Source: Trissonchulus latispiculum (Eukaryota; Nematoda; Enoplea; Enoplida; Ironidae). From it: a DNA stretch of 64,000 nucleotides. The stretch covers positions 1 through 64,000 of the forward strand of contig JASAND010024053.1 of NCBI GenBank assembly GCA_030248195.1, given 5' to 3'. Under the pieces are notes generated by a model. The model had not been told where the DNA came from, ran no database searches, and worked only from the letters and a program-made list of their open reading frames with translations. A program made the position numbers and the translations under genes. Positions 22,851-34,946 of the stretch are shown here, one piece after another (position 1 is the first letter of the stretch; each line of letters opens with the position of its first letter).

Positions 22851-23143
22851 ACATTTGGCTACCGTGCCGTGTCCTTACCGCTCTGAGGAGATGAAGTCGT
22901 TTGTGATGCCTGGGAATGGTGGAATTGCAGGTCCTTGAGATAACTGGTTTGGAATATGGTGGTCCTCATGGTGCTAAGGGTTAATATGATGGTTATTGGT
23001 TATTGTGTGATTTGATATAAAGGCTCCCGGCTTTGAAGAAGAAAGCAGTATAATATGGCCTCGGGTTAGGAGGCAGCCAGGGAGCCGCCCTTAGACCACA
23101 TGGTACTTGGATTTGAGGACCCGACCTGCAATTCCTGGAAATT

Positions 23144-23289
23144 CGAGAAATCAGCGCAATAATCTAATCTCAACGTCCGGGGATGTGGCTTAGTGGTAGA
23201 GCGTTGTACTCTTAAATCAAAGCTCGGCGGTTCGATCTCCGCCCTGGACACTTTTCTTCATATTTTTCAGATCCTGATTTCAATCTTTC
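23144..23289 (+). mobile_element. tRNA-like element with inverted termini (family T1, copy d)
   Basis: Core at 23175-23249 with intact GTGGCTTAGTGGTAGAGCG and GGTTCGATC boxes. The left terminus is shortened to CGAGAAATCAG; the right terminus is CTGATTTCAATCTTTC. Confidence 0.6.
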
Positions 23290-23299
23290 ACACTGGGCA

Positions 23300-24930
23300 T
23301 TTTCTCTTTTTTCTTCATTGACCCCATCTTGGGGGAATATTTCCAGGCCTACTAGAAAAAACAAGTATCGATAGTTTTTCTCCGACAATGAAAGCTTTGA
23401 TTATTTCAATCAGTTTGGTTTTACAGCTGTTGGAAGGGTGCGGTGGCGGAAGTCGCAGTTATTTTGAATAGTTCCAGTAGAAACTACAGGAATCCCTTTT
23501 GTAGATGACAAATACAAAAGGCTTTGTAGAAGATCAGGTTACGCCTTGTAATTTCTGCAGGACATCGATGGCAGTTTTCAGTGGATATACTTTGGTACAA
23601 TTGAGAACAAGTTAGACAGGAATTAATTACAAAAGAAACCCTACAATTCCCACTAGTTTACAGGTTTACTCTATAGTAGAGGCTTGCATTACGGCCCGGG
23701 CTGGACGTAATTCACTTGCCGGTCTGTGGGGCGAAGCTCTCAGGCCGGTTCTCCGGCCCGCTTCTTTTTTTACTAAAGAATAATAACTCAAATTTTTATC
23801 TTAAGAGAGTTTTGTACTTCCTGAATACGTTTCGTACACATCAATGGCTTTTCAGGAATTAGTTTCAGCATTTTCATTAGAAAAAAATTCGGAAGAAATC
23901 ATTTTAAACTTAAACAAAAGTTGGTGCGCAAAATTGGTGTCAAATCTCTAAATTTATTGATGCAATTGAAAACACCTAACAGAATTTCGATAAGAAATTT
24001 GGAAAGTTTATACAATTTTGTTTTCTGAAAAGAAATGAAAATTTCGCGAATCGGGCCGGGCAGGTTGCAGGTTTCTGCTCTATAGGTTATTATATTACTC
24101 AATAGGTTTTTAAAACGAAAATGTGAAAGTTTTAAATTTTACAGCCTTTCAACACCCCGATTATCTTTTGTAGAGGCCGCTATCTGCCAGCAATAATTTG
24201 GCGCAGTGGACGCCTTGCGCGCCTGCCCCCCCCCCCTTTTCTATGAATGCAGGTCTATCCTGTGAAAATTACAAGTTTGTCTTGTCAAAACTACAAGTTT
24301 GGTATTTCAGTTAGGATTGTCGAAAGAAGTCGAAAAATACTTAACGGTTTTTAGTATTTTCTGCAAGAAACTCTTGAAAGAAAACTCCTACAGGTTTTCA
24401 GTATTTTCTTTTTACAGGAAACACTTGTAGTTTTTGTTACTCTAGAGGTCGGTAAAATACAAAAGCTGCTTTTGTGGAAAATACAAGAACCTCCGCTAGT
24501 GACTGACCGCACAGGAGGACTTCTGTGTAAAACTGCAAAAATTCCCCTTAATTTCTATAGGTTTCCTTTTAAGACTGCGGTGACAGCTCTTTTGGCAGTC
24601 GTAACTTTTGGGCTGTCACAAAAAACTATGAAGAAACATATATATATAAAGCCAGATCAACGTTTTCCAACATTTATAAACCAAAGGGAAACAAACACGT
24701 TGTTTCACAATTTTGATAACTATTCCTTTATTCTTGATTCATTCGTATACCTATAGTTGAACTTTCATGAGACTCCGTTGTGACGCTTCTACCGGGTTGG
24801 AGGACCAAGAAGAAGAAACAAAGGACTAGTCCGAGACGAGAGGCGTCAGGCACCCTCGCACCCATGAAACCAGTACCTAGACGAGAGAAGGGAAGAGGGA
24901 GGTTCAGCTTTTCACTCACTGCTGAAAGTA
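23300..24930. other. No gene seen
   Basis: AT-rich. Two GC-rich blocks (ACGGCCCGGGCTGG at about 23692 and CGGGCCGGGCAGG at about 24053) face each other and may be the ends of an old foldback element. A C run follows near 24228. Confidence 0.35.
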
Positions 24931-24937
24931 AAGAATT

Positions 24938-25009
24938 GGTCCCGCCGGAGGTCGAACCACGGCCCTTCTGCTCCAGAGTCAAACACGCTAACCACTACAC
25001 CACGGCACC
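24938..25009 (-). ncRNA. tRNA-like sequence, Gln-like anticodon CTG
   Basis: A 72-nt minus-strand sequence with near-pairing ends GGTGCCG/CGGGACC, A-box-like TGGTGTAGTGGTTAGCG and B-box-like GGTTCGACC. The loop CTCTGGA would place CTG at the anticodon. The T stem is mispaired, so it is more likely a pseudogene or SINE head than a working tRNA. Confidence 0.4.
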
Positions 25010-25084
25010 ATCCGCTGAACTCCCATACCAGGTTTATCAGTCTTTCCTATGCCTGCTTCCCTTCATCATCTTTAAAAGTTTATG

Positions 25085-26618
25085 AGAAAGTGGCCAAAAA
25101 ACCAGTTTTTGCTTTTTATTGTTTAAACTAAACCAAAGTGCATGGAGCTTGATACCTTTGAATTTATTTTGTCACTTCAACGTGTAAGGTCTTACTCAAG
25201 GACTATTCGTGCGTGTTAATTACGCTTGTTAGTAAATTGCTTTCAGCAAGAGGAAAATTTCGCGGTAACCAAAAGTTTGAGCGCTGTGCAAGAGCAAAAG
25301 AGCTATATTTTGGCAAAATGTTAATCTGGACAAGGTAGCGTGTTAATATCTATATGAGGTGTTTTTTGCGTTAGCTCAGCGAATTTCTAGAAATTTTCAA
25401 AGTTGGGTGAAGTCGGTTTTTGCAGAAATTTGGCTTACAAAAACGTCACCAAAGAAATGTTTGGTCGTGGCCTGAACTAACCGTTTACTGCACTGCACAG
25501 ATTTCGCGTATAGATATTAACAGAGTACGCAAATAGAGGTTCAATTTCCATACGCAAAATCCATGCTGCTACTTGTGAGTAGTTCACAGTTTTGGTTACC
25601 GCGTTGGCGTTTTGCATCAAAATACGTCATTTTCTCAATTGTTTGGATGTAATGGTCCATAAGTCGGATTAAAACCGAGCTATTCCAACCAAATTCGGTG
25701 TGCCAATTTGCACATATGAAAGGAAGATGTGCGCCAAATTTCCCTGCAATTGCTGGTGTTTAACTGTGGACACATGCCTCAGTGCGATGACGGAAGCCTA
25801 TAGTCAAAAAATGGCAATTTTTCAAATTTTTCAAATATAGACATATTTTATATCAAATTGAAGCGCTCTGTTGCACCAAGTCTCTACAAAGCAGTATGAG
25901 AAAGGTAAAGCGCATTAAAGTTTGAAGTAAATAACAGTCGGAAGGAGCTTGATCAAATCGTTCAAACGCCGTTTCTCGCACTTTGCTTGGTGTATCATTG
26001 TCATTTGCACAGCAATAAATAGCCCAAGATAGAGGCTTCAATTTGATGTATTGGCCATACCGTAGTCTTTTGTCATCCTGTGTGTACACGCCTTCGAAGC
26101 TCTCAGCGAGGCATAGTGGCATAAATACTACATTGTAGCAAGAGTACATAATATATAAGAGTGTGACAGCAGGCAAGCTCTCTGTTATCAGCTGTAGGTA
26201 CATGCTATGTTCGCTAACGGCTGACCCCCCCACAAACGTGTATGTGCTCTTCAAAGAAATTTGGGTGCTACGCTTGCATGCTGAAGCTCGAAAACACAAC
26301 TACTCAGTTGGTTCAATGTGCGTCTGTTGCGAGCTTTAACACGCAAAGATAGCGTGCGAATTTCTTTGAAGAGCACATACACGTTTGTGGGGGGGTCAGC
26401 CGTTAGCGAACATAGCATGTACCTACAGCTGATAACAGAGAGCTTGCCTGCTGTCACACTCTTATGTATTATGTACTCTTGATTGTAGGGATTTGAACTG
26501 CAATATGTCTTAACTGCATTGATCCTAGACTCCAAAAACTTGTCTTGTTTTCGGACGCATAGGGGGGTACCCAAAAATGAGCGAAATCGGTGACTATAAA
26601 ATTTGCGACCCCCCTTAA
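25085..26618. mobile_element. Old TTAA-type element related to the one at 40352, split by a MITE
   Basis: The right end (AAATCGGTGACTATAAAATT, a C run, then TTAA at 26615) matches the right end of 40352-41588. An inner block at 25800-25860 (CAATTTTTCAAATTTTTC...TTATATCAA) matches 41105-41145. The left end is not located. MITE A copy 1 (26140-26481) is inserted in it. Confidence 0.45.
26140..26481. mobile_element. Palindromic MITE, family A, copy 1
   Basis: Starts CAAGAGTACATAATA and ends with its near reverse complement. The two arms are mirror images through GTGTGACAGCAGGCAAGCTC, the CCCCCCC/GGGGGGG runs and the TTCTTTGAAGAGCACATACA block. ATTGTAG flanks both sides (26133-26139 and 26482-26488). 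No coding frame. Confidence 0.75.
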
Positions 26619-26699
26619 TGTCTCTTGCACCCAGTTTTTGTAGACGTTTTGGGTGCTGGGCCCTGGGTTTCGTATTTCAGAACCGAAACTGTTACAAGG

Positions 26700-29625
26700 T
26701 AAGCCTTTTATCCATTCGAGGCAGCTAAGTTGAGCACAATGATTCGGGCCTGCAGGGGAGGTATTCGGCAATCGAGCTCTAGGATCCAGGCTGGTGTACT
26801 TAGTGAGAAACCCGAAATCATTCTTAATGCCTTATTTTGTAGCACACTGATCTTTTCTACTGCTGTTCTTGAACCATAGCCCCACAGCTCGCAGCCGTAT
26901 TCGATAACTAGCCTTATAGTGGTAATGTAGGTGTACACCAAGAGTTTATAATACCAAGAGTGAGACACTCAGCTCTTCCCATAGAATAAGCTTGCAAGAT
27001 GCTCTAAACAGTAAGGCCGAAATCTCGGGGGGGTGGGTCTTCTCAGCGTGTAAACATGGCGTGACATTTTCTAAAAACGGGCGTTTTCGACAAATTAAAT
27101 ACTATAACTTGAGCTAGGAAAATCGTACAGCAATAATTTTTATATCATTATGTTGCGTAGAATGATATCTTTTTAACGATATAAAAATTATATAGTTCGG
27201 TTTAGTCAATCCCTAATAAACTCAGAAATAACGTAAGGCATTTCTAATAAAAGATGAAATTCCCAGAATTTTCGTGCCGGTTGCCGGTTACCTTTATTGC
27301 GGTAAGATATTACAAAACACGGTTGGCGCCACAGCGAGTGGAAGATAGTCTCTTAGAATAGTTTTAGAACAGCTAAGCGGCTTAGAATATTGGATTTTAC
27401 CTTGTTTAAATGGTTGTTCGAGGTAGGTTTGGAATCAGGGTACCTAGGTACCGCGTACTTTGAATGACTTGGAGGTCATGACCCTGCAAACGCAGCAGCA
27501 CTCGGGACGGTTGGTCAGTGTAACGACGACTAAAGAGGATCGCAAAGGTCTTTTCAATGCTGACCTCCATATTGTTCGAGGATCCCCAGTGTTCAACAGA
27601 CGATAATGAGCCTTGAAGGATTCCCTGAGCAGCTCTCTATTCTTGACAGAATGACCCAGACCCTACGTGATCCCTACGCCCACTTGAGCCTTAGGCACAT
27701 CTTCCCAATTTTGATAGCTGTAAGAGTTCTTTAGAAAGTTGAACACAACCGAAGGTGAGTCATTCAACCAAATGGGGGTAAGAACACTGCCTTGAGGAAC
27801 ACCTTTCTTCACAACTCTTGGAGATGATAGTCGGTTACCAACGCGTTCCTGAGTAATTCTTTCTCCTGAAAAGCTACTTAAAAACCTCAGCAACTTCAAC
27901 CGCAAAACCTGCATCACACACGAGTGGCACTTTCTGAACCCGGCGTGCTCTTTGGCAAGCAGTTGGTTGGATTCGATCCACCAGACCAGTCTTCTCACTA
28001 GTTATCATTCTTTCTATCAGGTTACTCAAACAACTAAGTAAGCACATAGGACGATAGTTTACTGCATCAGTGGATTTCTTCCCAGGTTTTAAAACAGATC
28101 GAACTATCCCATTCATCCAACCAGTTGGACTAACCCCAGAATTCCATATTAGGTTGAATAGGTAAAGAGTCACTTTCTTGGCGAAGCTACCTAGATATGA
28201 AGCCTTAGGCCTATGAGCATATGAACCAAATAGGCATTACAAGTACGGTTCTTTCCTAGACTAGTGCTGGTTTTTAAAGTCTTTAAAGCCAAGTCCAATT
28301 CTTCTATCAACAGTTCTTTGTCAAAACAACTATGATAAGGGCCCTCCGGCAATGAGTCGTATTTAATTTGGTCAGGAATTGGACACTCGGCGTCACCGGG
28401 GGCCGAGTCTATCAATATGGGATTGAGTTGGATCCGGTTTGAACTTGAACTGATAAAAACCCACTCCAGAAAAGTTAGCACAGAGTAGCTTTGCCCTCTT
28501 CCCATGGTTGTAGTGCAACACTACATTAGAATCTTTTATCGGTTGGTTGCTTTTGGAACGAGCCTTTTAAATAGTTTGGTTGCTTCGTGAGGCTTTTGGC
28601 GAATGCTGAATTTTGAGAGATGTTGAGACCAGACTGCCTTCTGTCTTTTTTGCATAATTCATCTGGCTTTAGCAGCATAGTAGTTGTAAGCTGTTTTGGC
28701 CTTGCTGGTCTTTGTTTTCAGGTAGGTTGACAATGCCCGTCGTCCAATTGCGACGGCTTCAGTGGCGGCTATGGACAACCAAATAGCTTTGAAGACGGCC
28801 TCCCAACTGGAATGGATCTACTGGCAGCCTTGTTTATGGCATCGACCAGCTCGTTATAAAGCCAACAAGGACAGCAACGGTCTCAAGCTCTAGAAAACGA
28901 CCGTGCAAGTCCTCTTCTAACTGAAAAGTTAACTTTTTCCAATCACACTTGTCTAGGTCCATGTCCAAGTGAGCGGGAATGTCCAAGTGAGTGACGTAAG
29001 TTAGTTTCAAAGGATAGGATTAAGCTCGTGTGATCGGAACTCATGCTGTCGCCCTCAATTAACGACCACTCTGTCGCTTCAGGGAGACGAAGGAAAGTCA
29101 AATAGCGGGTTATAGCGAACACCAGAATCTTTTTCAAAGATGTAGCTGCCGGACTTTACGGACCCATATTCTTCCGCCACTTCCTCCACAATAACCCATA
29201 TAGTGTTAGTGTCACCATATCCCCATCTTTGTGACTTCGCGTTAAAATCCCCAAAGATCATTACAGGGCCTGATCAGAACTGATAAGTTAAGCACGGAGG
29301 TTTGTGGGGCGTCCAAATTAACAACAGAGTAAATTGTCTTTCCAACAGAAACCTCCAGAAACTGATATTCAAGTCAGCCATCGGATTGTTCACGAACAAG
29401 TTGGGAGGTAAAACGATTGTCCATCAGGCATAACAGACCTCCACAATGGGTAGGCCGACCTAAGTACAGTGTAACCAGGGATAGGAAGGAATATATTTAT
29501 CAGTCAAAAACGTCTCTTGAATACAGGCCAAATTAAACTTTCGTGGATATCAGGAAAGCTTTAAATTCGGTCAGTTTATACGCCAAGCCTCGACAATTCC
29601 ATTGAGCTGCAACAAACTTTTCCAT
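26700..29625 (-). pseudogene. Broken non-LTR retrotransposon (LINE), endonuclease plus reverse transcriptase
   Basis: On the minus strand the ORF2-like product starts at an ATG at 29625 with AAQWNCRGL, the usual endonuclease N-terminus. The endonuclease continues with GDFNAKSQRWG (about 29255) and SSDHTSLI (about 29030). The reverse transcriptase follows with NYRPMCLLSCLSNLIERMI (about 28050), HAGFRKCHS and GVPQGSVLTPI (about 27800). A C-terminal RYLGT-type segment (near 27450) and IEYGCELWG (about 26890) come last. Frames change repeatedly and the FADD-type catalytic box is not visible, so it is dead. The motif set fits the Jockey/I/R1 grade. A family B MITE piece interrupts it at about 26944-27065. 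Confidence 0.8.
26944..27065 (-). mobile_element. MITE family B fragment inside the LINE
   Basis: Reads CAAGAGTTTATAATACCAAG, then GGCCGAAATCTCGGGGGGG, the reverse of the ends at 7520-7622 and 38745-38838. The other end is missing. Confidence 0.5.
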
Positions 29626-29871
29626 TTCACTGATCCAAAAACATGGCGGATAAAAACTCTTCTAATTCTCTAACCTATGCACAGACTTTAATTCATAACT
29701 GCATTAAACTTCTGCTGCTCAGTCAAACATATTTCATTCTTTTACTAAATAATCTTTAAAACGATATTCCTGACAGCAGTGGACATTTCTTAACTTTGCT
29801 TAACTTAACGTAACATTTCAGCGGACACCTAAGTGGTGTTGCGCCCTCACTATGTTAGCATACTATCGTAT

Positions 29872-29996
<125 letters not shown>

Positions 29997-30114
29997 ATTT
30001 TAAAGAGAACCAGAATAATACATACATTTCAAAAGGTTAGTAATGAATTGAATTTCCCTTTCCATTTATCCTTTTTTATGTTCACCTCAAAAAAATTCGG
30101 CCCCCACGCTTTGG

Positions 30115-30274
30115 TTCAATGTGCGTCTGTTGCGAGCTTTAACACGCAAGGATAGCGTTCTAACTTCTTTGAAGTGAAAATACATATTGTGGGGAGGTCA
30201 GCAGTTAACGAACATAGCATGTAACTGCAGCTGATAACAGAGAACCTGCCAGCTGCCACACTCTTACCTATTAT
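30115..30274. mobile_element. Half copy of MITE family A
   Basis: Right arm only (TTCAATGTGCGTCTGTTGCG ... CACACTCTTACCTATTAT). Its terminal GTACTCTTG is replaced by the start of the next copy, as if one inserted into the end of the other. Confidence 0.6.
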
Positions 30275-30632
30275 CAAGAGTACATAATGATAAGAGTATG
30301 CCACTAGGCAAGCTCTCTCTTATCAGAGCAAAAATATGCTCTGCTCGCTAAAGGCCCATCCCCCCCCCCGCAAATCAGTACCTAGTCGAAACGGGGGTAC
30401 GCTCACTCGCCCTATGTTTATGTGCTTAAGCTCGAAAACACAAGCAGTGCGTGCGCGAATTTTGTGCCTGCTTCGAGCTTTCGAACATAAACATAGCGCA
30501 CGAAATTCTTTGAAGTGATCGGTCTAATTTGCGGAGGGGGGGGAGGGGTGGACCGCTAGCGAGCAGAGCATAGTTTTTGCTCTGATAACATAGAGTGTGC
30601 CTAGTCGCACACTCTTATATTATGTACTCTTG
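30275..30632. mobile_element. Palindromic MITE, family A, copy 2
   Basis: Starts CAAGAGTACATAATG, ends TATTATGTACTCTTG, with two mirror arms each carrying a C or G run of about ten. No clear target duplication because it abuts the preceding half copy. Confidence 0.65.
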
Positions 30633-31820
30633 GTGTAATATATGAAATTTGACGAAGTTTACAATTAAACTTTGATAAAATAGTCAGAGGTTGCTTGTTT
30701 GATTAGCGAACATTCCATCAAAGAAATATGATCAAATAGCCAATTATAATTCCGCAATAGGCATAATATGTAGTCTAGTAGTGTAATGCTATGCAATTCA
30801 GTGAACAGAATGACAGTGCCCGAAAAGATTATTGAATTTGGTTCATTCAGTGCATATAACTTTAAACAATTCATAAATCGAGTAAATTTATATTTACCTC
30901 TTATGGGTGAGACAGGAAGCACATGGAGTTTCGATATCAACAAACCAAAATTGAAATCAATAAACATCGTTTAGAGGCAATTTTATGTGGAGGACCTGCG
31001 AAAGGGTTGAAGCAACAATGTTCAGGGAAACAATATACGAGTCATATATATTCATATAAATCATACGAACAATATATTTCCAAGACTCCTTTTTTGTTCT
31101 CACGTTTTTGTTCACAAACAGAGGTTTTTAAAAAAATTGAGTCCAGCTGCAGTGCAACGGCAGTCGCTAATCAGACAATTTGAAATTGGCTAAATCTTCT
31201 TCCACAAGATCGTGAGCAATCTGGCATACTGTACTTTCGTTCATTGGGTGCTTGATAAACATTAAGCTTTAACATCTACATTAAGTTCCCACGTTGAGAA
31301 GACTGCTTGCGGAAAGTTCCGCTTCCGGGATTCTGCCGTCGGATTCTATTTTCTGGTGAGGCAGATCGCTTCCGTTTGTATTGAGAAACTGAGTACTAAC
31401 AGAGATTTCGTTTCAGATACCTTTGCCCAGCTTCCATCAATTCCTAGAACGGAGTACGGTTTAAAGTTAAAAGTTTCTGAATAACCTTTGAAATCGCGCC
31501 ATCCCTAAAACAGCTTCGAAAAGAAAAGCCGTCCACTGAGGCCTTTCCAAACCGCAAACTGAAAGTGTCTCGAAAGCAGCTCGAGCTTTCGTTGTAATTC
31601 CACCACCAGATGCTTGGTAGAAACACCTTGGCAGAGGACGCTCTTGAATCATAGGAATGCGCCTGCATCCTCCCAACGGAGGGCTGGAAACTGCAAAATG
31701 GGTTCCTCGGCTTAATATAAAATTTTCTTTTTCGCAATCTACGAATCGTTACGTCATCACATCGCAACATATGCACAACTATTAATACATGGATTCAATC
31801 TCAAGAAAACCAAGTCTTAT

Positions 31821-32075
31821 CAAGAGTACATAATATATAAAAGTGTGAAAGAAATTCGCACGCTATCTTTATGTGTTAAAGCTCGAAAACACAACTATTC
31901 AGTTGGTTCAATGTGCGTCTGCTTCGAGCTTTAACACATAAAGATAGCGTGCTAATTTCTTTGAAGAGCACATACACATTTGTGGGGGGGCCAACCGTTA
32001 GCGAACATAGCATGTACCTACAGCTGATAACATAGAGCTTGCCTGCTGTCACACTCTTATATATTATGTACTCTT
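31821..32075. mobile_element. Palindromic MITE, family A, copy 3 (8-bp target duplication)
   Basis: Flanked exactly by AGTCTTAT at 31813-31820 and 32076-32083. Contains the TTCGAGCTTTAACACATAAA arm and its mirror, and a G run. The exact 8-bp duplication defines the element's ends. Confidence 0.8.
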
Positions 32076-33002
32076 AGTCTTATCATAGCTTTCACGTCAA
32101 TGCCTGGTTCAATGCTTTCAGCGTTTAGCAGCAACAACTTTAGAATTCGTTTATGGATTTCACTTCGCGAGTTAAGTAATTACAGGCGACCTGACAGATA
32201 CTCCTGTATTCTCTCTTTCCTTTGTCATGAAAAATATTGAAAATGTCTATTGTCGAAAGAAATGTCTGTTGTCGACTAAGACCTGTATACCAATATCAGT
32301 ATACCGAATGTCTTGTAGACGAAAGGCAAGCAATCGAAATGTAATGACACAGAATGTCAGCGTACGAATTATCAATATACGAAATGAACGGATTCTGATT
32401 TTTTGGGTTGCCAATTTTTTCACAAAAAGGCAAACCTTTTATATGGGTCAGTTCCATTTTTAATCATTCATCATCATCTAGTTGTCACCCCTGTCTCCCC
32501 TGTAGCTTTCTGCTAGGGTTGACCGATTGAGCTGAAAGCGCATGTCGTTTGGAGTTGAACTGTTGACTGAAAATGGCCCCCTCCCCCGTTGCCATGTGAG
32601 AAAGTACTTGATATGGTGATGTTGCACAGAGTCAAGACGGAACGTAGCGGAAACCGCATAATATGGGTCCCGTTCGAAATCTCTTGTAAAGTAGATATAA
32701 AGTTGAAATAGGGCCAAACCGCCAAAATGAACGAAATTTTGGTTTACAGTGCTTCAAAGCAATCAAAAATGGTCAAAATCGGCTCAAATGGCTCAAAAAT
32801 AGAAATTTCTCAAAATATCGTCAACGTAATACTCAAACAAAATCCCTCGATGCGGAATACATTACAATGCATGAATTGTGTCACTGTAAGGCCACTTTAG
32901 AAAGTTATCATAATAAACAAAAAAAGCTGCGGCAACTCATTCTCGCTACTTCGCTAGTTGTTTTTCAATTCAGTTGGTTTTAGTTGTTTAGGGTCTGACT
33001 TA

Positions 33003-33195
33003 GGGCCGGTTCACACGATCAAATTCTCGTCAAATAAATTTGATCAAATTTACCAAACTTGCAATTTGACCAAATTTGATGGCTTGAACGGTCATCAAAT
33101 TCCATCAAATTCCGTCGAATTTGCATTCAAACTGTTGTCAAACGATCAATTGGTTTGGTCAATCTGCAAAAACCATCAAATATTTGACGGCTTGC
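33003..33195. repeat. Block dense in ATCAAATT words
   Basis: Begins GGGCCGGTTCACACGATCAAA and holds about ten ATCAAATT-type words on both strands. Similar words occur near 33770-33815, possibly the other end of an 0.8-kb element. Non-coding. Confidence 0.35.
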
Positions 33196-33465
33196 CCAAT
33201 GCCATTTTACCATGTGTATCACGTGACCGTAAACCAATTTGGAGCTGTAGCCTTTTGTTTTCTTCACACATGCACTTTCTCTACGGTCCTTCAACACAAT
33301 GTGCAAAATCACAGGACTATAATAACATACGCTTTCATTAAATATACTCTCAATTTGATTTAAATTAATAAATAATTTAAGATTTTACCAAATTTTTCGA
33401 AAAACATTGATAAAATATTTTGTATTTAAGAATCACGAATGAAAAGTTTATTGGGCATGGGAGTT

Positions 33466-33605
33466 CGCAATACTAGGGAAAATAGAATAGCAAGTTTACT
33501 GATCGTTATATACGAATGCTACATTAGTCATGAGTGACTAGCCAGTATCAAAGTGTTAGATGCAATCTTAGCTCATACTAAGTTCCAATTGCGTTATTGT
33601 TATTT
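33466..33605 (+). repeat. Dispersed repeat R3, uninterrupted copy
   Basis: Relative of the sequence split by the 367-bp insertion at 9521-9887; it shows the empty-site arrangement. Confidence 0.5.
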
Positions 33606-33936
33606 CTAACAAAGTTGCTGTAAACTGTAAATTGTTTTAGATCTTTTTACCAACCTTTGGCCCAAGGGCGTTTAAATGTAGGTAAAGAATCACATTAAGA
33701 TAACAAGAAAAACGCTTATTTGCGCAGTTGCTTGACCATTTTCTACGCACGCAAATTCAAACTGGCGCTCAATTTTATCAAAATTTGGTCAAATGATTCG
33801 ATGCAATTTTGACAATAAGCAGGCAGAAAGGGCCAGAATTAACTGAAATACCTTGAGAATGAAATCCGGAAAATATGAAAATTACCAAAAACCATCATTT
33901 TTCCACCGTCTTTGAATTTTTATATGGGTAATGTAT

Positions 33937-34130
33937 GCTTGCTTCTTTCTTCTTACTTCTTGCTTCTTACTTCTTGCCTCTTGTACTTTACATCTTGCAT
34001 CTTTGCATCTGTCAGTTAGTCTCTAATAAAACTGTATATCTTGTACCTATCTTTGATCTATCTTGCGTTTATCTTGAATTCTGAATCCTGAATCATGAGT
34101 CCTGAATCCTGAGCCCTGAATCTATTAAAA
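33937..34130. repeat. Short-unit simple repeats
   Basis: CTTCTTACTTCTTG-type units (33937-33995), then GAATCCTGA-type units (34076-34122). Confidence 0.6.
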
Positions 34131-34245
34131 TCCCGTAGACTATCCAGCTCGGCTACGAGGCGTTCCTTCTCACGTACCATTGCATCCAACCTTTCTCGCA
34201 GCCGGCTGCCCTCAAACTCTGCCTTGTCGGCTCGCTTGATCTGGT
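34130..34245 (-). other. Possible isolated coiled-coil exon
   Basis: After a TTACCAG acceptor the minus strand encodes about 38 residues, IKRADKAEFEGSRLRERLDA followed by MVREKERLVAELDSLRD. Heptad hydrophobics, charged residues and GC content above the flanks all look like real coding sequence. No consensus donor or partner exon was found. It could be an exon of a gene with distant exons or a duplicated fragment like the collagen exon. I do not recognise the protein. Confidence 0.35.
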
Positions 34246-34946
34246 AATTGTTGTGACAGACGTGCATACCAGTACATTACACGTCTTTACTCCAGGTATT
34301 GCAGGTATTCCAGCAGTTTCAGAGAATTTCAACTGCCTGGTTGCGTGGAAAGTTTCCAAAATTCTAGACTTATTGCAGACTGATGCCGTGTATATAAGGG
34401 CTTGCGAGCAGGAAAGCCGGTAGTCTTCCAAACTGCAATAGTTTTCCGCATGTAAGCGGATTAGACAGGATCCAAAAATCTTTGGCGCCTTTACGTATGA
34501 CTTCGCAACGTCGGTGAAATGAATCACCTGCACCCAAAACAGTTTTGCAAAAACAATAATCTACAGGGAATGCCATTCAAGCAAAAGCAGTAGTCTCCAT
34601 AGAAAGATTAGGTTCGCAAATGGACAACAAAACAGCGATGAAAATGCTTTTCCGTGGTTGCCTTCTGTAATGTCACTTTACCTTTGTCAGCACTGTGAAA
34701 GATTTTTAAGCTTGTCCGTTGTTATAAGGATAAATTTGTTCCAATGCATCTTGAGAATGAATACTATATATCAATTAATGGTTCAAAGTAACAAAGTAGT
34801 TGATTCCTTGACTTTTCTTCCATTAAACATAGACGGGAATACTTCTGACGCCATCAAACATAATAAATATCCATTATCGCTGACAGCCCGATAATTATGA
34901 GTGGAAGAAAGCAAGTTTGTTTCTTTTATAAGACCTCCCAATAAAA

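Noticed and set aside
24728..25085. Frames of 84 and 101 codons on opposite strands
   Set aside because: They cover a tRNA-like sequence and read through its stems; coding is not supported.
31444..31776. Frame of 110 codons on the minus strand with WWW and many Phe/Arg
   Set aside because: Competing frames of similar length overlap it and none shows a family motif or an intact start context; left unassigned.
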